A stretch of DNA of 64,000 nucleotides, from positions 1 to 64,000 of the forward strand of contig PMYD01000034.1 of the NCBI GenBank assembly GCA_003171335.1. Reading direction: 5' to 3'. The notes under the pieces were generated by a model, which was given only the letters and a program-made list of their open reading frames with translations, had not been told where the DNA came from and made no database searches. Of the stretch, positions 43,014 through 51,262 are shown one piece after another. Source of the stretch: Phycisphaerales bacterium. GTDB lineage: Bacteria > Planctomycetota > Phycisphaerae > SM23-33 > FEN-1343. How positions within the stretch are numbered: position 1 is the stretch's first letter; every line of letters starts with the position of its first letter. A program made the translations under genes and the position numbers.

Positions 43014-44897
43014 ATCGAGCTGCTGTGGCTCATCCCGGCGCTGCCGTTGGCGGGCTTTGTAGCCCTGGTGGCGGGCCGCGCGCTGAGTAAGCGCCTCGTG
43101 GCGTGGATCGGCGTGGGCTCCGTGGCGGCCAGCATGGTCGTAACGCTCCTCGTCGCCGCCGGCTACTTCGCCCATCGTCCGCCAAACGGCGTATATAGCC
43201 AGACCCTGTGGACGTGGATCCGTATCGGCGACTTTGCGCCGGTGATCGGCCTGCACCTCGATGCCTTGTCGCTGGTGATGATCGTCGTGGTGACGGTGGT
43301 GGCGTTCCTCATTCACCTGTTCTCCAGCACGCACATGGAGAATGAGGAAGGCTACGGCCGGTTCTTCGCATACATGAACCTGTTTGTCTCCAGCATGCTC
43401 ATCCTGGTCCTGGCCGATAACCTGCTGCTGCTGTACCTGGGCTGGGAAGGTGTGGGCCTGTGCAGCTACCTGCTGATCGGCTTTTGGTACCGCATTCCGG
43501 CCAACGGCCATGCGGCCATGAAGGCGTTCATCATCACCCGCGTGGGCGATGCGGCCATGGCGGTGGGCCTCTTCCTCATCTTCTGGTCGCTGGGCACGCT
43601 GGATATTTCGCAGATCTCGCAGCGCGCACCCCAGCAGTGGCCCGCGGGCTGCGGCCTGGCGGTGGCGGCGGCGGCGCTGCTCCTCGGTGGGGCGGTGGGC
43701 AAGTCCGCGCAGCTTCCGCTGCAAACCTGGCTGCCGGATGCTATGGCGGGTCCCTCGCCCGTCAGCGCGCTCATTCACGCCGCCACGATGGTGACGGCCG
43801 GCGTGTACCTGATCGCGCGCATGAACGCGCTGTTCGCGCTGGCGCCGGTGGTGCAGGGCGTGATCGTGGTCATCGGCGCCGCCACCATGCTGCTGGCGGC
43901 GTTCAGCGCACTGGCCCAGCACGACATCAAGCGCGTGCTGGCGTACTCGACGATCAGCCAGATCGGCTACATGTTCATGGCATTAGGGATTGGGGCCTGG
44001 GGGGCGGCGATTCTGCATTTCGCCAGCCATGCGTTTTTCAAGGCGCTGCTCTTCCTGGCCGCCGGCGTGGTCATTCAGCGGCTGGGCGATGAGCACGACA
44101 TGTTCCGCATGGGCGGCTTGCGCAAGCAACTGCCGCTGGTCTTCTGGACTTTTCTCGCCGGCGCGCTGTCGCTCTCGGCGGCGCTGCCGATCCTCACCGC
44201 CGGCTCGTACAGCAAGGACACCATTCTCACGCTGCTGCACGCGGTACCCGGCGGCAAGACTGCCCTGGCCGCGGGCCTGCTGGGCGTGATCGTGACATCC
44301 ATCTATACGTTCCGCATGGTGTTCCTGACCTTCTTCGGGCCGGCGAAGATGCAGGCCGAGCGGACCAACCGCCTGCCCGAGTCGATCCCGCTGGTCCTGC
44401 TGGCCCTGGTGGCCGCGTTTGGCGGCGTGGCGGGCCTGGCGGGTCAAAATGCGAACTGGCCGGGGCTCGTCCAATTCGTCCAGGGCGGTTCTTCGGTCGC
44501 CCCGGCGGCGGGCGAGGCGGCCATCTCGCACGTCGCCCTCGGCGCCATCGCCGCCTCGTGGCTGGGCCTGGCCATCGCCGCGGCGCTCTACCTGCGCCGC
44601 CGGCCCGCGCCGGCCGGCGAAACCGAATCCGCCCTGCACCGCCTGCTGGCGGCGGGCTGGGGCTTTGATGCGCTGTACGACCGGCTCTTCGTCCGCCCGT
44701 GGCTGTGGATCGCGCGGGTGAACAGGTCCGATATTGTGGACTCCTTTTACGAGGCGATTGGACAGGCCACTGTCGCGCTGCACGGCATGATGTCCGGCAG
44801 CCAGACCGGCCGCACGCGCCAGTACGCCACGGGCGTGGCGCTGGGGACTATCCTGTTCATCGCGCTCATGGTGCTGCTACGATTCTGGCATTCTTAA
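43014..44897 (+). CDS. nuoL: NADH-quinone oxidoreductase subunit L (start codon irregular)
   Basis: NuoL is an antiporter-like proton-pumping subunit. The protein of about 627 residues has the helix pattern and motifs of the family: LYLGWEGVGLCSYLLIGFW, KSAQLPLQTWLPDAMAGPSPVSALIHAATMVTAGVYL, AYSTISQIGYMFMALG and a lateral helix at the C-terminus. The expected N-terminus (IELLWLIPALPLAGF) begins at an ATC codon at 43014. No ATG/GTG/TTG precedes it in frame before the nuoK stop. An ATG at 43004 overlaps that stop (ATGA), but in a frame one base out. A one-base insertion at the CC of 43012-43013 would explain both. The gene body is intact. Confidence 0.9.
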   Translation: MELLWLIPALPLAGFVALVAGRALSKRLVAWIGVGSVAASMVVTLLVAAGYFAHRPPNGVYSQTLWTWIRIGDFAPVIGLHLDALSLVMIVVVTVVAFLIHLFSSTHMENEEGYGRFFAYMNLFVSSMLILVLADNLLLLYLGWEGVGLCSYLLIGFWYRIPANGHAAMKAFIITRVGDAAMAVGLFLIFWSLGTLDISQISQRAPQQWPAGCGLAVAAAALLLGGAVGKSAQLPLQTWLPDAMAGPSPVSALIHAATMVTAGVYLIARMNALFALAPVVQGVIVVIGAATMLLAAFSALAQHDIKRVLAYSTISQIGYMFMALGIGAWGAAILHFASHAFFKALLFLAAGVVIQRLGDEHDMFRMGGLRKQLPLVFWTFLAGALSLSAALPILTAGSYSKDTILTLLHAVPGGKTALAAGLLGVIVTSIYTFRMVFLTFFGPAKMQAERTNRLPESIPLVLLALVAAFGGVAGLAGQNANWPGLVQFVQGGSSVAPAAGEAAISHVALGAIAASWLGLAIAAALYLRRRPAPAGETESALHRLLAAGWGFDALYDRLFVRPWLWIARVNRSDIVDSFYEAIGQATVALHGMMSGSQTGRTRQYATGVALGTILFIALMVLLRFWHS

Positions 44898-47005
44898 TCC
44901 TGGTTCCGCTTGTAGCGGCGCTCGCGGCCGTGCCGGTGAGCCGGCGCGGCGCTACCGCCGTGCGCGCCCTGGCCCTGGCCGCGATGGCGGTTGAACTGGT
45001 TCTGGCGGTGGGGGCGTGGATCTATTACGGCCGCCTGGGCGCTGTGGGCGCGCCGGGCGCGTGGCTCGTCGAACTGAACTGGCCGTGGATCGCCCCCTTG
45101 GGCATTCGCCTCCACCTGGCGATGGATGGCCTGAGCCTGCTGATGGTGCTGCTGACGGCCTTCCTGGGCCTGTCCAGCGTGGTCGTCTCCTGGCGCGAAA
45201 TCACGCAGCGCGTGGGTCACTTCCACCTGCACCTGATGCTCGTCCTGGCCGGCGTGGTCGGCGTGTTCCTGGCGGTGGACCTGTTCGCGTTCTATTTCTT
45301 CTGGGAGCTGATGCTTATTCCCATGTACTTCCTCATCGACCTGTGGGGCCATGAGGACCGCCACCGGGCGGCGGTGAAGTTCTTCCTGTTCACGCAGTTT
45401 GGCGGCCTGGCGATGCTGCTGGGTATTCTGGCCCTGTATTTCGCGCACGCCTCCCAGACGGGCCAGTACAGTTTCGACCTGGCGGATCTCGCCAGGACGA
45501 ACCTGGCGCCGGCCGCGGCGATGCTCATGATGCTGGGCTTCTTCCTGGGCTTTGCCGTGAAGCTGCCGGCCTTCGGCCTGCACCCGTGGCTCCCCGCGGC
45601 GCACACGCAGGCGCCGACCGCCGGCAGCGTCATCCTGGCCGGGCTGCTCCTGAAGACCGGGGCGTACGGCCTCTTGCGTTTCGCCGTGCCGCTGTTTCCC
45701 GAGGCGGCGCGCCAGTTCGCGCCGGTGGCGATGGCGCTGGGCGTGGCGGGCATTCTTTACGGCGCGGTGCTCGCCTTTGCCCAGAGCGATCTGAAGCGGC
45801 TGGTCGCCTACACGAGCATCAGCCACCTGGGCTTCGTGCTGCTGGGGGTGTATTCGTTCAACGTGCTGGCCCTGCAGGGGGCGGTCATGCAGATGCTCTG
45901 CCACGGGCTGAGCACCGGCGCCCTGTTCATCATCGCCGGCCTGCTCCAGGACCGCCTGGGCACGCGCGAGATGGGCCGCATGGGCGGCCTGTGGGCCGTC
46001 GCGCCAAAAATGGGTGCGGCGGCGATGGTGTTCGCCATGGCCTCGCTGGGGCTGCCGGGGCTGGGGAATTTCATCGGCGAATTCCTGGTGCTGCTGGGGG
46101 CGTTCAAGGTGAATGTGGCACTGACGGCTGTGGCGACCGCCGGCCTGGTGGCGGCGACGATTTATTCGCTCTGGCTGATCCAACGGGTCTTCTTCGGCCC
46201 GTCCGCCGAGCCGCCGGCCATGGAGGACCTGCGGCCGCACGAGTCGCTGGTCCTGCTGGCGATGGTGGCGGTGCTGCTGTGGCTGGGGCTCTTCCCGCAG
46301 GCCGTGCTGGAGACGTCCCGGGCAGCGATGGAATATGTTGCCGGGACGCAAGTTACGGCAACTGCGGAAATTCCGCAGTTGAGCACGCCGGGTGCTCGGA
46401 TCAAGGGCGCGACTCCAAAATTTATGGAGTGGACTCCGACATTGTCGGAGTCAACTGGAGAAATTCTCCAGTTGAGAATGCTAGGGGTTCGGATTGAGGG
46501 CGCGACTCCAAAATTTATGGAGTCGATTCCGACAAAGTCGGAGTCAACTGGAGAAATTCTCCAGTTGGGCGTGCCGAGGGCTCGGATTGAGGGCGCGACT
46601 CCAAAATTTATGGAGTCGACTCCGACAAAGTCGGAGTCAACTGAGGAAATTCCTCAGTTGAGCGCGCTGAAGGCTGGGATTGAGGGTGCGCCTAGGGAAT
46701 CCCGAGAATTGACCCCGAGAAGCGAAGAGGGATCGCGCTTCAGATTACAATTGACCTCAGGCACACGGCTTATGTCGTTCGATGGTTGCTTGCCCGTCCC
46801 GCTGTCAGCCCCCTGGCGTGGTCGATTCGACCACGTGTCACGTCCGGAATTTCCGGACGTGCCGGTGGCAAGGACCGCTGGCGTCAGGCCTGTGTGCGGG
46901 CTAGCACGTCCGGAATTTCCGGACGTGCCGGTAGTGTGCGAGTTAGCACGTCCGGAATTTCCGGACGTGATGGCCCTGGCCGTCCCGAAAGGGGGCCGGC
47001 GATGA
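44882..47005 (+). CDS. nuoM: NADH-quinone oxidoreductase subunit M with a palindrome-encoded C-terminal extension
   Basis: The first 490 residues are ordinary NuoM: LVVSWREITQRVGHFHLHL-type start of the antiporter core, FFWELMLIPMYFLIDLWG, KLPAFGLHPWLPAAHTQAPTAGSVILAG, AYTSISHLGFVLLGVYSFN and GLPGLGNFIGEFLVL. They end near LFPQAVLETSRAAMEYVAG. The frame then continues for about 218 residues encoded by palindromes: three 31-residue repeats (GATPKFMES, then TPTKSEST, then GEILQ) and three SRPEFPDV-like peptides. It ends in a TGA that overlaps the nuoN ATG by four bases. No ATG/GTG start fits the expected N-terminus; ATT at 44882 or CTG at 44885 is possible, inside the nuoL end. Confidence 0.88.
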   Translation: MLAFLILVPLVAALAAVPVSRRGATAVRALALAAMAVELVLAVGAWIYYGRLGAVGAPGAWLVELNWPWIAPLGIRLHLAMDGLSLLMVLLTAFLGLSSVVVSWREITQRVGHFHLHLMLVLAGVVGVFLAVDLFAFYFFWELMLIPMYFLIDLWGHEDRHRAAVKFFLFTQFGGLAMLLGILALYFAHASQTGQYSFDLADLARTNLAPAAAMLMMLGFFLGFAVKLPAFGLHPWLPAAHTQAPTAGSVILAGLLLKTGAYGLLRFAVPLFPEAARQFAPVAMALGVAGILYGAVLAFAQSDLKRLVAYTSISHLGFVLLGVYSFNVLALQGAVMQMLCHGLSTGALFIIAGLLQDRLGTREMGRMGGLWAVAPKMGAAAMVFAMASLGLPGLGNFIGEFLVLLGAFKVNVALTAVATAGLVAATIYSLWLIQRVFFGPSAEPPAMEDLRPHESLVLLAMVAVLLWLGLFPQAVLETSRAAMEYVAGTQVTATAEIPQLSTPGARIKGATPKFMEWTPTLSESTGEILQLRMLGVRIEGATPKFMESIPTKSESTGEILQLGVPRARIEGATPKFMESTPTKSESTEEIPQLSALKAGIEGAPRESRELTPRSEEGSRFRLQLTSGTRLMSFDGCLPVPLSAPWRGRFDHVSRPEFPDVPVARTAGVRPVCGLARPEFPDVPVVCELARPEFPDVMALAVPKGGRR
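46360..46659 (+). repeat. Nested palindrome array inside nuoM: three 93-nt units plus a leading palindrome
   Basis: A first AACTGCGG palindrome (46360-46380) is followed by units starting at 46411, 46504 and 46597. Each unit is a 30-base spacer (ending GGGCGC) plus three abutting 21-nt palindromes: GACTCCA/TGGAGTC, GACTCCGAC/GTCGGAGTC, and AACTGxxx/xxxCAGTT. In the last type the stem is GAG/CTC, GAG/CTC, then AGG/CCT, always fully compensated. 46660-46690 is a decayed fourth spacer. Confidence 0.93.
46817..46969 (+). repeat. GTGGTCG hairpin and three identical 23-nt CACGTCCGG palindromes
   Basis: CGTGGTCGA/TCGACCACG (46817-46835), then the identical 23-mer at 46839-46861, 46905-46927 and 46947-46969, the last ending 32 bases before the nuoN ATG. 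The frame of nuoM and also the frame that becomes nuoN both stay open across them. Confidence 0.93.
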
Positions 47006-48435
47006 CGCTGGAGCAGATCCGCGCCCTGCTGCCGCTCATCATCCTGGTGGGCGCCGCCGTCGCCATCATGCTGGGCCTGGCCGTGCGGCGAAACCACGCC
47101 TTTACGGTGGCCGTGGCCGTCGGGTCTCTGGCGGCGGCGATCCTCAGCCTGGCCTTAGGGCCGACCGTGGCCACGCCCATCACCCCGCTTTTGAGGCTGG
47201 ACGGCTTCTCGGTCTTCTTCAGCGGCCTGATCCTGGCCGCCTCGCTCTTCGTGGCCGTGCTTTCCCACGGCTACTGGAACCGCCGCCGCACCGTCATCAG
47301 CGAGGAGTTCTACATCCTGCTGCTCCTGGCGGCGGCCGGCTCGGTCACGCTGACGATGGCGGTACATTTCGCCTCGTTCTTCCTGGGGCTGGAAATTCTC
47401 TCCGGCTCGCTCTACGCCATGATCGCCTACGAGCGCGACCGCCAGGCGGCCGTCGAGGCGGGCATCAAGTACCTCGTTTTGGCCGGCGGCTCATCGGCCG
47501 TGCTGCTCTTTGGCATGGCGCTGGTGTACGCCCGAACCGGCACGCTCGACATGGCCGCGGCGGCCGCGAAATTGGCCGGCGCCCTGGATGTGCTGACGCT
47601 GGCCGGCGTGGCGATGATCCTGGTGGGCATCGGCTTCAAGCTGGCCCTGGCGCCCTTCCACCTGTGGGCCGCCGACGTGTACGAGGGCGCCCCCGCGCCC
47701 ACGGCGGCGTACGCGGCCACCGTCTCCAAGGGCGCCATCTTCGCCCTGCTGGTCCGCCTGGCGGCGGCGATGGACATCCAATCCAACCCGCCGTTCCAGG
47801 CCACGCTGGCGGCGGCGGCGGTGATCACGATGTTCGCCGGAAACCTGCTGGCCCTGCGGCAATCGAACCTGAAGCGTCTGCTGGCCTACTCCTCCATCGC
47901 CCACATGGGCTATCTGCTGGTGGCCTTCCTGGCGGCCGGCACGCTGGGCCGGACAGCCGTCGGGTTCTACCTGGCGGCGTACATTATCACGACGCTCGGG
48001 GTCTTCGCCGTGATGATCGTATTATCGGGGACGGAACGTGACGCCGACCGGCTGGAAGATTATATCGGCCTTTCCCGCGCCCACCCGCTGCTGGCGGCGG
48101 TCTTCGCCGGCATGCTGCTGTCGCTGGCGGGATTGCCGCTGACGGCCGGCTTTGTGGGAAAGTTTTACCTGCTGGCGGCGGGCGTCGGCGCACACCTGTG
48201 GGTGCTCGTCGCCGCGCTGGTCATCTCCAGCACGATTTCACTCTTCTACTATCTGCGGTTCATCGCCGCCGCCTACGCCCAGCCGGCCGCCCCGCCCGCG
48301 CTGCCGGCGGCAGTCGCCATGCCTCGCCTGGCGCGCCTGGCCATCGCCGTGCTGGTGATTTTGCTGCTGTGGCTGGGCGTTTACCCCGCCGCCGTCATTC
48401 GCGCCATCCAGGAGGCCGTGGCGATTGGGCGATAG
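47002..48435 (+). CDS. nuoN: NADH-quinone oxidoreductase subunit N
   Basis: The 477-residue protein has about 14 helices and the antiporter motifs FLGLEILSGSLYAMIAY, KYLVLAGGSSAVLLFGMALVY, KLALAPFHLWAADVYEGAPAPTAAYAATVSKGAIFALL and AYSSIAHMGYLLVAFLA. It ends in LWLGVYPAAVIRAIQEAV. The ATG at 47002 overlaps the nuoM stop (ATGA). It is the last gene of the complex I operon. Confidence 0.96.
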   Translation: MTLEQIRALLPLIILVGAAVAIMLGLAVRRNHAFTVAVAVGSLAAAILSLALGPTVATPITPLLRLDGFSVFFSGLILAASLFVAVLSHGYWNRRRTVISEEFYILLLLAAAGSVTLTMAVHFASFFLGLEILSGSLYAMIAYERDRQAAVEAGIKYLVLAGGSSAVLLFGMALVYARTGTLDMAAAAAKLAGALDVLTLAGVAMILVGIGFKLALAPFHLWAADVYEGAPAPTAAYAATVSKGAIFALLVRLAAAMDIQSNPPFQATLAAAAVITMFAGNLLALRQSNLKRLLAYSSIAHMGYLLVAFLAAGTLGRTAVGFYLAAYIITTLGVFAVMIVLSGTERDADRLEDYIGLSRAHPLLAAVFAGMLLSLAGLPLTAGFVGKFYLLAAGVGAHLWVLVAALVISSTISLFYYLRFIAAAYAQPAAPPALPAAVAMPRLARLAIAVLVILLLWLGVYPAAVIRAIQEAVAIGR

Positions 48436-48521
48436 GGTGTGCAGCTTTGCTGCACACGCGCTGCAGGTTCGGCTGATAGCATGTCCCTTCGGAATCCGGC
48501 ACAGCCGAGGGCGGCTGTGCC
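48436..48521. repeat. Inverted repeats after nuoN
   Basis: GTGTGCAGC-TTT-GCTGCACAC (48438-48458) is a compact hairpin and may serve as the operon terminator. The 24-base GGCACAGCCG/CGGCTGTGCC hairpin (48498-48521) is identical to that at 23398-23421. No gene is supported between here and 48665. Confidence 0.75.
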
Positions 48522-48665
48522 ACACCGTGTCGGTCGTGATGTGTGATGGCGGATGAGCTTCGCCTGGGCCGGCCCTATTGCGGCGGCTGCTGGCCATTCG
48601 GTATGATCGCTGCCTCAACCGTGGCCGTTTCGTTCCATCCCCGTAGTGTCAAGGAGTCCGGCTTG

Positions 48666-50951
48666 ATGGACAATGCAGACAGCGCCGTTCGGCCGGCGGA
48701 CCATATCTGGAAATTCTTCCGCGCCGGCGGGTTCTGCCAGGTCCGCCTGGACAGCGGGCGGGACCTTTTGGCGCTGGACCAGCTCGACCAGAAGCTGTGG
48801 GCGGCGCTGTCCTGTCCCACCCAGGGGCTGGAGCTGGATGTCCGCACGCTGGAGCTTATCGACGCGGACAAGGATGGCCGCATTCGCGTGCCGGAGATCC
48901 TGGCGGCGACGAAATGGGCGTGCGAGCTGCTGAAGAACCCCGACGTTTTGCTGCACGCCTCGCCGCTGCTGCCTCTAGCGGCGATCAACGACCAGACGGA
49001 GGAAGGCCAGCGCGTGCTGCATTCGGCGCGGCACATCCTCGACAACCTGGGCAAGAAGCAGGCGGTCGAAATCGGCGTCGAGGACACCACCAGCACCGAG
49101 CGTATTTTCGCCCAGACGATCTTTAACGGGGACGGCATCATCACCGAGGACGCCGCCGAGGGCGACACGCGGGCCGTCATCGCCGACATCATCACCTGCC
49201 TGGGCGCCGAGACCGACCGCAGCGGCAAGGGCGGCGTCAGCCAGGCCAAGGTGAACCAGTTCTTCGCCGAGTCGCAGGCCTTTTCCGACTGGTGGACCAC
49301 CGCCGAGCAGAAGGCGGCGGACATCCTGCCCTTAGGCCAGGACACGCTCGCCGCCGCCGACGCCCTGGCGGCGGTGAAGGCCAAGATCGACGACTTCTTC
49401 GCCCGCTGCCGGCTGGCGGCCTTCGATGCGCGGGCCCTGGTGGCCTTGAACCGCCAGGAGTCGGAATACCTGGCCATCGCCGCCAAGGATTTCACGATCA
49501 CCGCGGCCGAGGTGGCGGGCTTCCCGCTGGCCCGCGTGGAGGCGAGCAGGGCGCTACCCCTGATCAAGGGGGTCAATCCTGCCTGGGCCGACGCCATCGC
49601 GCTGTGGCGCGACAAGGTGGTGCGGCCGCTTCTGGGCGAGAAGGACGAAATCACCGAGCAGGAGTGGTCTACAATCAGCGCACGCTTCGTGGACCTGTCG
49701 GGCTGGCTGGCCCTCAAGCCCAAGACGATGGTGGAGCACCTGGGCCTGGCGCGCGTTCGCGAGATCCTCGCCGGCGGCCACCGGGAGAAGCTCACCGAGC
49801 TGATCGCCCGCGACCAGGCGCTGGAGCCCGAGGCCAGCGCCATCGCCGCGGTGGACAAGCTCGTGCGGCTGAATCGCGACCTGTACCAACTGCTGAACAA
49901 TTTCGTGGCCTTCCGCGATTTTTACGGCCGGCGCGACCTGGCGGCCTTCCAGGCCGGAACGCTGTACCTCGACCAGCGGGCCTGCGAGCTGTGCATCCGC
50001 GTGCTGGATGTGGGTAAGCACGCGGCGCTGGCACACCTGAGCGGCATGTACCTGGCCTACTGCGATGTGGTCCGCAAGGCGACCAGCGAGACGATGACCA
50101 TCGCGGCGGCCTTCACCGCCGGCGATTCGGACAACCTGATGGTCGGCCGCAACGGCGTGTTCTACGACCGCAAGGGGCAGGACTGGGATGCGACGATCGT
50201 CCGCATCGTGGATAACCCGATCAGTTTCCAGCAGGCGTTCTGGGCGCCGTATAAGCGGGTGATCCGCTGGGTCGAGGACCAGGTGGCCAAGCACGCCGCC
50301 GCGGCGGATGCCTCGACCCCCAATCAGATGACGGCCGCCGCCACGCTGGCCGGCAGCACGCCGCCGGCCCAGGTGGCCACCAAGTCGAAGTTCGACGTGG
50401 GCGTCGTGGCCGCCCTGGGCGTGGCCGTGGGCGGCCTGACGGCGGCGTTAGGGGTCGTGCTCCAGGCCTTCTTCGGCCTGCGCTTGTGGATGCCTGCCGG
50501 CCTGCTGGCGCTGGTGCTGCTCATCTCGGGGCCTTCCATGCTCATTGCGTACCTCAAGCTTCGCCAACGCAATTTGGGTCCCTTGCTCGACGCCACAGGC
50601 TGGGCCGTCAACTCCAAGGCCAAAATCAATATTCCCTTCGGCCGCTCGCTGACCACGACGGCCAAGCTGCCGCTGGGGGCGATTGCCGACCTGGTGGACC
50701 CGTTCGTCATCAAGCGGCACTGGAAGGGCAAGGCCTTTGCCGCGGTGGTGGTGATTCCGCTGCTGTTGTCGCTGTGGTTCTTCGGCGCGTTTGAACGAGC
50801 CATGCCCGGCTTTCTGCCCCAGTCGTGGTGGGTGCGGCATCGCCAAATGGCGCCCAAGGATCCCGCGGCCGGCCAGATGACGACGGCGGCTACGATGCCC
50901 GCGGCTACGCTGCCCGCCGCCAGCGCGCCGGCGACGGGGTCGGCGCGATAG
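48666..50951 (+). CDS. Large EF-hand-like protein with C-terminal membrane helices
   Basis: I do not recognise the family. The 761-residue protein has Ca-loop-like motifs at DADKDGRIRV (about 62) and NGDGIITE (about 158), with a third weaker TITAAEV near 275. A long mostly helical region without membrane spans follows, to about 555. Three to four hydrophobic segments come next (VVAALGVAVGGLTAALGVVL, LWMPAGLLALVLLISGP, AFAAVVVIPLLLSLWFFGAF), and the end is an Ala/Thr-rich tail. AAGGAG lies nine bases before the ATG at 48666. Its neighbour is a DUF4337 protein, 310 bases on, in the same direction. Confidence 0.7.
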   Translation: MDNADSAVRPADHIWKFFRAGGFCQVRLDSGRDLLALDQLDQKLWAALSCPTQGLELDVRTLELIDADKDGRIRVPEILAATKWACELLKNPDVLLHASPLLPLAAINDQTEEGQRVLHSARHILDNLGKKQAVEIGVEDTTSTERIFAQTIFNGDGIITEDAAEGDTRAVIADIITCLGAETDRSGKGGVSQAKVNQFFAESQAFSDWWTTAEQKAADILPLGQDTLAAADALAAVKAKIDDFFARCRLAAFDARALVALNRQESEYLAIAAKDFTITAAEVAGFPLARVEASRALPLIKGVNPAWADAIALWRDKVVRPLLGEKDEITEQEWSTISARFVDLSGWLALKPKTMVEHLGLARVREILAGGHREKLTELIARDQALEPEASAIAAVDKLVRLNRDLYQLLNNFVAFRDFYGRRDLAAFQAGTLYLDQRACELCIRVLDVGKHAALAHLSGMYLAYCDVVRKATSETMTIAAAFTAGDSDNLMVGRNGVFYDRKGQDWDATIVRIVDNPISFQQAFWAPYKRVIRWVEDQVAKHAAAADASTPNQMTAAATLAGSTPPAQVATKSKFDVGVVAALGVAVGGLTAALGVVLQAFFGLRLWMPAGLLALVLLISGPSMLIAYLKLRQRNLGPLLDATGWAVNSKAKINIPFGRSLTTTAKLPLGAIADLVDPFVIKRHWKGKAFAAVVVIPLLLSLWFFGAFERAMPGFLPQSWWVRHRQMAPKDPAAGQMTTAATMPAATLPAASAPATGSAR

Positions 50952-51262
50952 CAGGGGCGGGCGAACGCCGTAAGAGAAAAAAGCATGGCAGGGATGCAGG
51001 GGATAAAGGCAAGAGAAGAAGAGGCAAGAAGGCAAACGGCCGGAGAAGGCAAGAAGAGATAGGTGAGAAGAGAAAGGCAAGCTGGAAAGGCCAGAGATGA
51101 AGGCAGGGAGAAGAAGAGCGGAAAACGGCGGGGATCTTAACGCTTTGGTTTTTCCCTTTGTCTTTATCCCCTGTATCCCCTGCATCCCTGCTGCCTTTCT
51201 TCAAGGTGCGGGCGTTGCCCCTACCATGACTCGATGACCCGCGCAGCCAGAGAGGACCAACC
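50952..51262. repeat. Intergenic inverted repeat of GGGATGCAGGGG and AAGAGAAGAAG units
   Basis: GGCAGGGATGCAG (about 50988-51000) is complementary to CTGCATCCCTGCTGCC (51180-51195), and GGATAAAGGCA to TGTCTTTATCCCC. The middle (51010-51115) is A/G-rich. No gene seen. Confidence 0.7.

Noticed and set aside
46360-46969. CRISPR array in nuoM
   Set aside because: The repeats are palindromic with regular 93-nt steps, but the 30-nt spacers are themselves similar to each other, the reading frame is maintained, and no cas genes are nearby.
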